64,000 nt of DNA. Source: Vespula vulgaris (Eukaryota; Arthropoda; Insecta; Hymenoptera; Vespidae). The stretch's first letter is position 1; each line of letters starts with the position of its first letter. Below are positions 51,075-62,700 of the stretch, piece after piece. The position numbers were made by a program, and so were the translations under genes. The stretch spans positions 9,261,001-9,325,000 of the forward strand of contig NC_066588.1 in NCBI RefSeq assembly GCF_905475345.1, in the 5' to 3' direction. A model generated the notes under the pieces. The model did not search any database and was not told the origin of the DNA. It was given only the letters and a program-made list of their open reading frames with translations.

Positions 51075-52837
51075 TTATTCACTCTCCTGTGAGAGCATTC
51101 TATATTGTAATGTATCCATTTTTGTAATGCGTATTTGTATGCATATTAATATTATTATCATTATAATAAAAAGAACACATGATATTAACCATACAGGAGA
51201 AGGATATATTGGAGGTAAATAATGAGAATAAACTGTTGTATATAAGGAAGCCGCAGCAAATGGCATAGTTGTTTCAATCGATGTAATTAACGAAAAGACT
51301 TTACCTATTTAAATATTTCATAAATTCCATTAATTAAAAATACATAAATTAAAATATAACTATATATTTTATATTACCTGCATCAGAAGATGGGACTGAT
51401 TTAGATAAAATTGAACGAATTGCTGGCCCAGAAATACCTCCAAACATTGATATAAATATAGATAAATACATATGCCAAGCTTGCCATGCAAAAGCTTTCA
51501 TAAAAGCACCACTTAAAGATGAAATAGAAGCCAACATAACTAGAACAGTTTCTGAACAACCTATAATTCATGAATAGATATTTTAAACATAAAATCTTCA
51601 TATTAAACTATTAAACCATAAAATTTTTTTTATTTAATACCTCCTAGAGAGCCAATAATTTTGACTCCAATTAAAGTTCCTATTATACCTAATGCAACAT
51701 TAGCACCCATATAGTTAGAATACTGACTTACATCCCAACCAAATCTTGCATTGCTAAATAAGTATGAAATTGACATATCGCCATCCATTGTTACAATATA
51801 TAAAATAAGATACATTATACAGCACCAAACAACACAACGATCAAAACCATCTCTTTTCTTAATACAAGTACTAATAAGATCTTTTACAAGACTTACATCA
51901 AACAAAGAACTCCACATTATCTAAAACATACAATTTATTATGTCTTATAATAATATTTTTAATTTTATAATAACATAGAACTATGTTATTTTTATTACTT
52001 ACTGGTGAAGTACATTGTATTGTTTCAGATACGAAGAATAATACATATATATTTGCGAACACTATAGACATAGCTGCCACACTAAGTGCAATTGGATATC
52101 CATATAATTTAAAAATAAAAGGACCAGTAAAAATACCTGCTATAAGTCCCAATGAAATTAATATCTCTAAGTAAGCTAAATGCCATGTTCTATCTTTTTC
52201 AAGACTAATATCAGAAATGTAAGAAAATGAAGCTAATAAAATTATACATAATCCTCCAAAGCATGCAGAGGGCATATAAGCTATTAAAAAATACCAAGGA
52301 TTGATATCCCAGATAGTCATCAATGAGAGAAGACAAAATGTTAACGAATAGCCTATAATATAAAAACATTGTTATATTTACATATCAAACAAATTATTAT
52401 ATCAAGTATTATTTTCATTTATTCCTTTACCAGTATATCCTGCTAACAAAAGAGGTTTTCTTCCGTATTTGTCACTCCATGGTCCCACAAAAAAGGACAA
52501 AAAAGCAGGTAAAAGATTCTCAACAAGCGATTTAGACATAGAGATTAGACTTACTTGTGACTGTACCAAAGTATCTATTCTATGAGCTTCATTACTACTT
52601 CCATTTTGATTTATTATCAAACATTCTGTTTTATTAATATTTAATACAACTGTACATGTACGATACACCGTTAAATCTGTTAAGATAGTACCTAAGTACA
52701 AAGATAAACAAAGATAATATCTAAACAAAAAAACAAAAAACTTATTCTTAATTACCTGACATTGACATGGCAAATATTAACATCATTATTGGTGGTTGTA
52801 CTGATACATAACACTTCCATCCTGTAACTATTGCCAT
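51075..52837 (-). CDS. MFS transporter, SLC46 family (proton-coupled folate transporter-like)
   Basis: Exons (-): 52837-52756, 52691-52431, 52352-52003, 51920-51641, 51560-51378, 51304-51075; 461 aa, the normal size of SLC46A1/A3 proteins. N-terminal helix (PPIMMLIFAMSMSGTILTDL), then a polar luminal loop with two Cys and N-glycosylation sequons (NKT, NGS), as in the family. The MFS loop motif GPWSDKYGRKPLLLAGY lies near residue 95-115. Hydrophobic segments consistent with about 12 helices follow, with a hydrophilic central loop (KDLISTCIKKRDGFDR) and a late DAGKVFSLITSIE block, typical of SLC46. Substrate in insects is unknown; relatives move folates or lysosomal small molecules. The exon 2 acceptor at 52692 is fixed because an upstream AG would bring a stop in frame. 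It cannot be assigned to A1 or A3. Confidence 0.87.
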
Positions 52838-53335
52838 GTTTTTTATAATTTGGTAATTTTTTTATTATTTTTTAACTTAATTACACTTCTTTTAAAAATT
52901 ATACTATAAAAATATAATGGACTATTTATAGCAATGTTGAGATATATGTAATTCGCATGACTTTGTGATAATCATTATATCTGATAATTACTGTACTACG
53001 TAATTACATATCTAAAAAATTATATATAATTGTTCTTTGTGTCATTCGAGTCTGACTGTACGTCACATTGCCATAAACTAGCACTACTATTACAGATTAT
53101 TCTACAAAAGGAAATCGTTTATTAAAAAAACTCTTTTATCAAAAAAGATATTTTCTACATAAAATCATGTTTACTGTTTGATCAGCTGTTTAATTTCATT
53201 TTATAGAGGGCATTAATATAGAGCATCAGAATAACAATGACATATAGCAATTACTGCTACTTCAGGTCTTTAGCTAGTTTGAAATACGATTTATACATTT
53301 GTATTAAATCACTTTATATAACAATACTATTTATT

Positions 53336-53356
53336 ACTAAATTATTATTATTATTG

Positions 53357-53395
<39 letters not shown>
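53336..53395. repeat. (TTA)n trinucleotide repeat
   Basis: About 60 bases of TTA/ATT units with two TTG interruptions. The poly-Leu frame through it is an artefact. Confidence 0.95.
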
Positions 53396-53397
<2 letters not shown>

Positions 53398-54546
53398 ATT
53401 TGAGCGTACATATATGATTTATTTTTTTATAAGGTTAGAATTAGTTGGAAGATAAAAAGTGTTAGTTAAATTATTAAATTATTCGACTTAACTAGTGATA
53501 ATTCTTAACAAAGATAAAGTTAATTATGTCAAATTAAAATTATAGCTACAATGAATTATAATTATAAATGCTGAAAAACTGTAAGTAAAAATTATAGTTC
53601 GATACATATTCATCTACTATATTTTTTTATTCTTATAAAAGTATGTTAGTTGAATTTTTTGGGGAATAATAAAACAGTAATAATATTTTATGATTAAAAA
53701 AGAATGTTTCTGAAATGTTTATGAAGCAAAGATAAAATCTTGCAGTAAAGAACAGATTAAATATCAGTTTAAAGGTTTAGAATTTAATTATTAATTATTA
53801 ATTATGAGATAGTCTATTATATTAGATTAAGTATTAGAAGTAAATTACCTGATATTGTGTCCCATACACATATTTATTTATTTCTTAGTGATGGTTCATA
53901 CAGTTTTAATTCTTTTATATTATTAAACAATTGGAATAAATATAATTTATATTAGTAATATCTTTTATTAAATACAATTAATACAATTAAATACAAATAA
54001 TCAAGAAAAAAAAATTTAATTCTATAAGAATTTCCACGTCTATTGAAAATTGTTTTTTCTATTTTCTTGATATTATAATACTATTTATATAAGTTTAAAA
54101 ATCCTTAAGCATTAAAAGCTTTAGCTAAACAAAAAATAGATTAAGTTGAAATAAAAATTTAAAGATTTATAGTTGATAGTAATGAAGGATTTAATAAAAT
54201 AAATATTATTATAAAAAATATTATATACTATAAATATTCAATAAAAGAACATTCGACTGACTTTGATATTTAACGAACCTTAACTTTATGCAAGCATAAC
54301 AAAGCACATTTCCTTACATTTTAAATAGATCAAAGAATTTGAGCAATGGTTTATGCAATGAACAAGAAAGTAATCGTCTACGAAAAGAACATACTAATCA
54401 AATATATATGAAAATTAGTAAGGATAGTAAGGATAGAAGCTATTATTTTATCACAAAGTCCCAGAGATGCCACTATATGAAACTTTTTTTCACAAAAATT
54501 ATCAAATACAGCACTTACTATCATCAGCAGCGAATCAAAGCATAAT

Positions 54547-54850
54547 TCTTGAACAATTTTGATGAACAAAATCTTATTTTAAGGATGACAATTTAAGCGA
54601 GAATTAACTTTTTTGAAGTTTCTAGAAAGTTTTATTTTTATGCAATTTTTGAGAAAATAAAGAAGAAATAAAGTTTTTTCAAAAATTCACTGATAAAATG
54701 ACTAATGAAATAATTTCAATTATTGCCTGAAATATTTACATAGAAAACAAAAAACATAAACACATCAATAACGTTCAAAAGTAATTTTATATATTTTGAT
54801 ACTGCCGCCATCTAGTAATGCACGTCATAACATGAGCTAATCAGCCTATA
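54547..54850 (+). repeat. Unclassified dispersed repeat, copy 2
   Basis: Collinear with 15827-16200: shared GAACAATTTTGAT, ATTTTAA-GATG, TTTAAGCGA and a later ATAAAGTTTTTTCAAAAA word, ending in GCCGCCATCTAG and CATAAC. It lies about 39 kb from copy 1 in the same orientation. No coding capacity seen. Confidence 0.4.
54803..54817 (-). promoter_or_regulatory. CTCF-like core word
   Basis: Read on the - strand the sequence is TACTAGATGGCGGCA. Its CTAGATGGCGGC part fits the consensus core SYAGRKGGCRSY, but the upstream CCA half of the vertebrate motif is poor. A single match in 64 kb may be chance. Confidence 0.2.
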
Positions 54851-55240
54851 AGAGTTTTCTAAGCTAGAGACATCTTTTTCTCAAGCGTTATTATCGTATT
54901 ACGATTGATGATAATTTTATATTATTTTAATCACATTTATAATATGCGGTTTTTCATATTCTAAAGCACTTTCATGATGAATCAGTATTAATAAATTAAT
55001 ATTTAAAGATTCTATATGGTTAGTAAAACAAATATAAATATCGTTACTTTTATATGTAAAGTGATTGTTGAACAAACTTGCGCATAAAGGGTAGTATGCG
55101 TGTAATATGTACACGTATTAAAGTGTAAGGATAAGAGTGTAAACAACAATCATTATAATTTGACTTATGGTCATGTGAAATTCTTCTCTGGTTCTATAAA
55201 ATTGTTAACTCTATTATTTGTACACGTAACGATAAAAAAT

Positions 55241-56510
55241 ATGGCGACGATGGATGAAACAAAACTAGATGTGAGCATTGATATTCTAATTTTCTATTTA
55301 GTTTGACAGATACCATTTATTTATTAAATATGAATGCAAAATATATCTTCTTGGAAATAATTACATATTCAATCTATTATTTTTATAATATTAAGTACGA
55401 ACTATTCACTATAAACAATATTTTCATAACTCATTAAATATTTAATAGATGTACGATGATGCAACATATAATGTGGACCCTCAAAATGTTGAAGGAGAGA
55501 TGACAGTAGGACCCAAACAAAAATCAAATCTAGGTGAACCAGAATTTAATACATTAGACGAACCGATAAGGGATACAATTGTAAGTTATCATTAATAATT
55601 CATGTATCTTCCTGATTGCAGTGAATTCTTTGTATTATTTTTTGTATAATGACATTGATCTTTTCTGTATTATTTTTTATAATATAGCTTAGAGATGTTA
55701 GAGCTGTAGGCAAGAAATTCTATCACGTTTTATATCCTAGGGAGAAGAAAAGTTTACTAAAAGAATGTATGTATATCATCTATTTAATTAAATCATAATT
55801 TTATTTTTAACCATATTGTTTATTTTTAGGGGACCTTTGGGGACCGTTAGTGTTATGTACATTTATGGCAATGTAAGATTTATTAGTTTACACATATTAT
55901 TTATTTGAAACTTTTAACAAAAGGATATTATTCATAAATAGGATATTACAAGGATCATCTGATACAACTGATAATTCTAATGATGGTGGACCTGAATTTG
56001 CAGAGGTATTTGTTATAGTATGGATTGGATCCATGGTTGTCACATTGAATTCTAAACTTTTAGGTGGTAACATGTAAGTATAATTGTGATTTAATTGGTT
56101 TAATATGTTTTACTTTCATATCGCTCATACAAATAGATTCATTACTTAAATTTTTTACGTTTTAGATCATTTTTTCAAAGTGTTTGTGTCTTAGGATATT
56201 GTTTATTGCCAACTGCCATTGCATTAATCCTATGCAGAATTATATTAATGGTAGAACAAAGTACTTTCTTATTCATACTCAGATTTATTATTACTATGAT
56301 TGGGTTTATATGGGCTACATATGGTTAGTATAAAAAAATTTTAGAATTATATCTCTATAATTTAAAAGTTTTATCATTTATTTTTATACTTTAGCATCTA
56401 TGGCATTCCTTGGAGATAGTCAGCCTGTTGGGAGGAAACCTTTAGCTGTTTATCCTATTTTTCTATTTTACTTTGTTATTTCATGGTTAGTAATATCACA
56501 TACGACATAA
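55241..56510 (+). CDS. YIPF6: Yip1 domain family member 6
   Basis: Golgi-resident five-pass membrane protein of the Yip1/YIPF family, implicated in vesicle traffic and Golgi maintenance. Exons 55241-55270, 55449-55580, 55688-55766, 55830-55872, 55942-56073, 56166-56323, 56395-56510; 229 aa (human 236). The acidic cytosolic N-terminus contains the NTLDEPIRDTI block. It is followed by LRDVRAVGKKFYHVLYP and WDLWGPLVLCTFMAMIL (first membrane segment), the D/G-rich loop GPEFAEVFVIVW, SFFQSVCVLGYCLLP, and a C-terminal TM run ending FVISWLVISHTT. These are recognisable YIPF6 signatures. All seven exons join in frame; the first coding exon has only ten codons. Convergent with TTC8. Confidence 0.93.
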
Positions 56511-57127
56511 AATCAAATATAGTAATTAATAATATTTTAAATAGAAGGCTGTACATGTGACTAATTCATCTTAGTATTACTAGACATGTGATTGTAATCC
56601 AAAATAATGTGTAAGAGATGCTTAATCATTTCAAATTTACAATTTATATTATCTGCTTTTTGTCTATAACAAAGCATGTATGTACTATGAAGTATTAGTT
56701 GCAGAACCGTCGTTTTGTATATCAATTACATTATATTTATAGAAAAAAATATTTATAATAATCTATCTAATAATCTTTCCAAGCTATTAATATAATTATT
56801 AATTCAACAAAGACATATTAAGTTTATTATTACTTATTATACATTTATACAAATTCCATTACAATTAAATGTACAAAGTGAATAATTAATGATATAAAAT
56901 CATGGTTACTATTTTGTAAATAAATATTTGTTACTATTACCATAAAAGTTATATGCAATTTTTATTTAATATCTTAAGATATATCAACTTTATTTTTATA
57001 ACACATTTAATAAGTAAATTTAAAAAATATGAAGCTTTCATCTTTTTTACATTCTTGTTCATTTAACATTTATAAATATACATTTTTTTGTGTTATAAAA
57101 TTCTAGTGGAATAAAATATAAATTAGC
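56511..57127. other. Convergent 3' spacer between YIPF6 and TTC8
   Basis: AT-rich, no open frame of interest. Expected to contain the 3' UTRs of both genes. Confidence 0.5.
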
Positions 57128-59320
57128 TTAAATATAACAAAAATATTGTTCCAATTTTTTAAGAAGATTAATACTATCACAGTGTCCTGGATATACATTT
57201 AATGATTTTTGTATTGCAATATAGCTTGTTTGAAAATCTCCTAACTGTAAACAATAAAATAATAATATTGTTTACAATGTATTATGTTTATATGTAAGTA
57301 TTGTTTAAATACCTTATATGCTAAATATGCACTGTTAAAATGTGGCTCATGTATGTAATTTGCAATAGTGGCTGCTGCATGAAAATATGTTCTTGCTGTT
57401 GTAACATTACCATTTCTCATTTGTATTACACCAAGATTATTATATGCCAATGCATGTCTATTGTCAATTGTAATAGCAAGTTTTAAACATTCTTCCGCCA
57501 TCTCTAAATCACCTAAGCTCTAAACAGATGTAAATTAATAAAATTGTATACCAAATCATTATATAATTCAAATTTTATTGATTATCTTACAATTGCAATA
57601 TGAGAAATATTGTACCAAATATCAGCTTTATTTTCATCATTGGCAAGGCTCAATGCCCTTTCAAAGCATGATATTGTATGATCATATTGTTGTGCATAAA
57701 AACAACACAATCCAAGATTATTAAATAATTCAGGATTATAAACACCCATTTGTAGTAATCTTCTGCAAAAAAAAATACGTTTTTACTATATTTTTTGTAG
57801 TCCATCTTTAAAATGTAAAAAGAAAATTATAATTAATTCTTAATTACCTATAAAAGCGTAAAGCAAGTTCTGGTTGATCATTATAAAAATGATGCATTCC
57901 AATACTTGCGATTGCTTCTGTATGAGAAGCATCTTCTTGAGCAATCAATTTATAATATTTCATCGACATTGACATGTTATTTAAGCCTTCAAAAATTCGT
58001 CCCATTTCAACAAGTATAGTAACCTGAAGTATATTATCTAACAATTAAATGTCTCTAAAATATGTTTTAAAGTAAATTACAATATTATATTACATACATC
58101 ATTTGGAAAATATTCTAGACCACTTTTACATGTATCTAAAGCAGCCAATGGTTGGTCCAATCTAATATATACTCTAATCAATCTTATAATTGTTTCAATA
58201 GCTTTACAATCACGTAAGGCTGATCTAAATTGTTGTTCTGCATCTCTCACTAAACCTAAAGTATAATAACATTTTCCTAATTGTACCTTCCACCACCAAT
58301 CCTTATATTGACAAGCTTGTGTTGCTTGTACTGCTAAGTCAAGAGCCTAAAAAGATCTACATTTTAATTTTGTACAATTTATAAAAGTTAATTCTACAAA
58401 TTGAAAATATGATTTGTGCCATAAATACTGTATCAATACTTACATATCTGGCATCATGCTCATGGTAATAAATGTACTCAAACAAAGGTTTTGCAATGCT
58501 AGGTTGATTTGCATATTTGGCTATATTTAAACGTGATAATTGTATAAAAGGGCCACCAGGTTCTGTTAACATAGACGCAGTTCCAAGTCTAGATATATAA
58601 GATATATAAAGCGAAATAGTATAACTGTTTCTCCTTATAAAGGAAATGTTAATTTTTATAATATTATCGTTTTTAAATATATATTAATATTTTAACAAGA
58701 TAAGAAATATCTATGTATCAATAACAAACCTGACATTTCGTCCAGAAATAGCAGTAATAGGTCTCGCTGTAGCTGCTGTTCTTGGCATTCTCAATGCTTG
58801 CTCCATTGTTTGTGATATTGCTGATTGTGTAGCAGGTCTTACAACTCCAGTAACAGGTCTACCTTTAAAAAAAAATTATATTTTTATTACTGTAAATACT
58901 GTTGCTTTTTCTTATTTGTTTTCAGTATATTATACCTGACTGAGTTTTAGGACGAATTCCATGTTCACTTCGAGCAGTTCCAGGATTTTTTAAAGATGTA
59001 CCTGGTCTAGGCATTGTAGTCATTGTATAATTATCTAATAAACCTTCTGCAATTCCTTCTTCTTCACTTTCTATGTCATCGACATAAACTTGTAATGTTA
59101 AAGCACGCATTTTTAAAACCCATATTGCCTAAAAGTAAATAAACATATATTAAATTATGACATAAAAAGAAACTTATAAATATTATATTAACATAATGTA
59201 AGATATATGATACATTCATACCTGATCTAATGGATTTTTTTTCAATAATTCTGTACATTTAGTTACACAAGCTTCATATTTTTGTCGATTAAATAAACTT
59301 AAAGCAATGAATAAATCCAT
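57128..59320 (-). CDS. TTC8: Tetratricopeptide repeat protein 8 (BBSome subunit BBS8)
   Basis: Subunit of the BBSome, the coat complex that moves membrane proteins through cilia. Exons (-): 59320-59222, 59128-58936, 58862-58730, 58588-58444, 58346-58098, 58023-57848, 57762-57591, 57519-57313, 57244-57128; 496 aa (human about 515-541 by isoform). The N-terminal helical pair (MDLFIALSLFNRQKYEACVT) is followed by a low-complexity linker rich in Pro/Thr/Arg (TMPRPGTSL, RPVTGVVRP). The TPR array begins about residue 180. Diagnostic blocks are WWWKVQLGKCYYTLGL, NNLGLCCFYAQQ, DIWYNISHIAI and ALAYNNLGVIQMRNG. The protein ends shortly after the last TPR helix (KKLEQYF). The start is the first ATG of the family-like N-terminus. 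It is head to head with the WDY-like gene, 420 bp apart. Confidence 0.95.
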
Positions 59321-59740
59321 GATACTAATAACAGATTTAAAAATATCAAATATATTTAAATCATATAGTTATTTTAGTTATACTTTCAATATCATTTTCA
59401 TACCTGCTATATTATCAACCTGCACTGTCTATACCTGCTACAGTTGTATACTTATTGATTATTTTCTTTATGACCTACTTTGACATTTTTTGTAATCTTA
59501 CATGACATTACTATTTCTATAGTTTTTTAAATATATTCTTTAGAAATATTTATTTAACCCGAATTTAGTTACATATCATTATAAACTTCCAAGTTTTTAT
59601 AACAATGTTTATGGCAAAGAACTTGCATGGTTGCTTTTTAATTAAAATTTTATGAAGTTTATGTAATAATATCTTTAAAATAATAAATTATTGTAAGAAT
59701 TATAGAAGTAAAAATATATTTTAGAAGATATATAAAAATA
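59321..59740. promoter_or_regulatory. Shared upstream region of divergent TTC8 and WDY-like genes
   Basis: A 420 bp interval between two divergent start codons of ciliary-type genes, likely bidirectional. A degenerate inverted element, CTTGCATGGTTGC at 59622-59634, and GTTTATGGCAAA at 59607-59618 resemble weak RFX X-boxes. On the - strand the first reads GCAACCATGCAAG, about 9 of 12 positions of GTNRCC-RGYAAC. No direct proof of function. Confidence 0.35.
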
Positions 59741-62700
59741 ATGGCATATATAAATTATGATGATATCAGGTTAATACATAAATTTATAAAAATTAATCAT
59801 TTTCAATTTATCTAAATTTCTATTTTATTACGTTTCTATTTTTTATAGAATAAAAAATGAATTCAAAAAGTTTTTTAGTACAAAAAGTATTGGAGAACAA
59901 TGTACAAAAGAATCTTTAATGCATTTATATAATAAATTTTTAGTAGGTAGTCCAGATATTATATTTAAATGAAAGATAATTTTTACATTACAATAACATT
60001 TTTACATTACAATAACATTTGTAGGCAACAAAAAACCAAAAAATGAATATATCTCAGTTAGAACATGCATTTATATCTATTTTAAATATAAAATTGTCTT
60101 CCAAAGATTTTAGTACCTTATTTCAAAAGGTAAGAAACTATTTTATATTATTCGAAAAATGGTATATAATATATTTATTTTTAGATAAATTTAAACAAAG
60201 ATGGATATGTAACATGGAATGAATTTATTTCTTATTTAATTATGGAATTTCAAAAGACGGATATATCCTTACAACATCAAATGTTAGAACTTCCACTTAC
60301 AGGCTCTCCTAAAATATTAAAAACACATCATCGTAGTCCGATTTGTAAAATTGCTTTCTATCCTGAATTACTTTCAGTGCGTGTATATTACATATTAAAA
60401 TAGTATAAAAATTAAGATATATAAATAAGTAATAAATATTTCATGATAAAAGATATTATGTTGATAGGATCGAAGCAGCAGTTTCCAAAGAGGCTGTTAT
60501 CTGACAGTTAGTAGAGATGGAGTTATTAATTATTGGTCATTAGATTTTAAATACGAACGCAGTGTACAATCTACAAATCGTTAGTATTTTTATATAAATT
60601 ATTCTATATTCTTTTACACTCATAGTTCTTATATTTTTATAGCATTTTTGAAGGTGCAACAAACCACAATAACTGATATGATAATAATGCCAGATGTTCA
60701 AATAATATGTACAAGCTCTACTGAACGTGATTTAAGATTTTATGATGTTGTAGCAAAGAAATTTGAATTGCGTGTGATGGTTTGTACTGAATTAGCAGTT
60801 GCGCAAAATTTCTTCACATTATATGAAACTGTAAAATATTCTTAGATATCAAGTTTGAATTATGTTGTCGTATGTATGTCATATTACTTCAGTTCAAACA
60901 TAAAGGAAAATTCTTACATTATTTTGGGAGATACAAATGGATCTATTATAATCATGACTTTTTCTTCCATAGAAAAAGGACCTTTTAAACAACAATCTGA
61001 ATACAATACAATATTCATGCGCTACGAAGCAGTTATCAGAGTATAAAATAGCTAATTAATTATTTAATAATTGCTTTGATATTTATTTTAAAATACTACA
61101 TTACAGGATGAGCTGCCTAATCTAAAAGTTACAGAAATTAAACATGTACATACAAATTGGGTAAATCAAGTGGCTTATTATGGAACTCTTAAAGCTTTCA
61201 TGTCTAGCAGCAAATGTTCAGAATGTTCATTATTATTTAGTGATCCTACAAGGATGAGAATACAATATAAGTTTATTGTTACAAGGGGAATAACTTGTTT
61301 TAATTTTTGTGAAGGTGATTTGATATCTATATATTATAATTATATTTGTGACACTATAGCAGATTATTTTTCCAGAAAGTCAAATACTTGTAACAGGTGG
61401 CCCTGATTGCATAATTCGAGTTTGGAATCCTTTTGTACCAACAAAAGCAAGCAATATTTTTCAAGGACACAAAGCAACTATTTGTGCTATAATATTACAA
61501 AAGGCAGGCCAGCGTATATATTCTTTATCAAAAGATAAATGCATAAAAGTTTGGGATGTTCCTACTTATACTTGTATACAGGTCCTATATTATTTTTTGG
61601 CTATAAAATCTAAAATCTTTACATATTAGTTTTATCAGTATTATTATTACTATTTTTAGACATACAATGGTCTACAAAGTGAACTAAGTGAAAACGTAAG
61701 AGTATCCGTAATTTATAATAAATTAACACATAAAATGATCATTGGTAGTACGATAATTGCCATTGTTGTTTGTGAACAAGTAATCAATAAAGAAATATCA
61801 GATGGAATTTCTCATACAAAGCCTGTTAGTTCTGTACTTTATAATCATTTATATAAATTGGTACGTGATTTTTATATATGTTTAATATTGCAAAATTTCA
61901 TAATCTTTATAAATTATATTACTACTGTTAAATTTAGATTGTTTCTACAGGATTAGATTCATGTATTATAGTATGGGATCCTTGGCTTGGTCGTCGTTTA
62001 TATTTAGTGACTAATGCTCATAGTATTTTACTATATGGACAATATGTTAACATTGAAATTACTGCTGCTACTTTCGATAACTCTGAACAATTATTGGTAA
62101 CAGGTGCTAGAAATGGATCATTAAAAATATGGAATTTTAATACAGGAACATGCTTACGAAATATGGCAATAGAGGATCAATGGTAGAATCATTTTGATAT
62201 CAAATCGTCAAAGTGTATCTGTTCTGTTATTTTTATTCTTTATAAAATTGTGCATAATTATTACTTATAGTGAAATAACTAGTTTAACTTGGGTGGAGAA
62301 TCGCGTTTTATGTACAGGATGGAATCAACGTGTTACAGAATTTACTATCTCTGAACTTCACACATATAAAAAAAGCTGGGAGTTGATACATACAGATGAT
62401 GTACTTTTTTCAGCTGTACAATATCCACAAGTTTTAGCCACTGCTTCATATAATGGAGAAATAATTTTATGGCAACTTGAAACAGGTCAACCATACAGAA
62501 GATATCAAGTGAGTAATGCAACTGGAAGGTAAGTACATTCACTATAAAGATAACTACATTTTTAGCTAAAATAAATATATATCTAAACAATCAAATATAC
62601 TTAGATATGCTATTAAACATAAAAATAATCTTAAAGAAAATATGAAAGAATCTTTGTCAAAAATAAAAGAAGCTAAATTGGAACAACAAATTTTAAATAA

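Larger units (their letters stand above)
52838..55240. other. Spacer between SLC46-like gene and YIPF6
   Basis: No supported gene. Contains a TTA trinucleotide repeat, the second copy of the dispersed repeat, and a CTCF-like word, listed separately. Upstream regions of both flanking divergent genes lie here. Confidence 0.5.

Noticed and set aside
53237..53455. Open frame with a poly-Leu tract
   Set aside because: A by-product of the TTA repeat; no splice context or family match.
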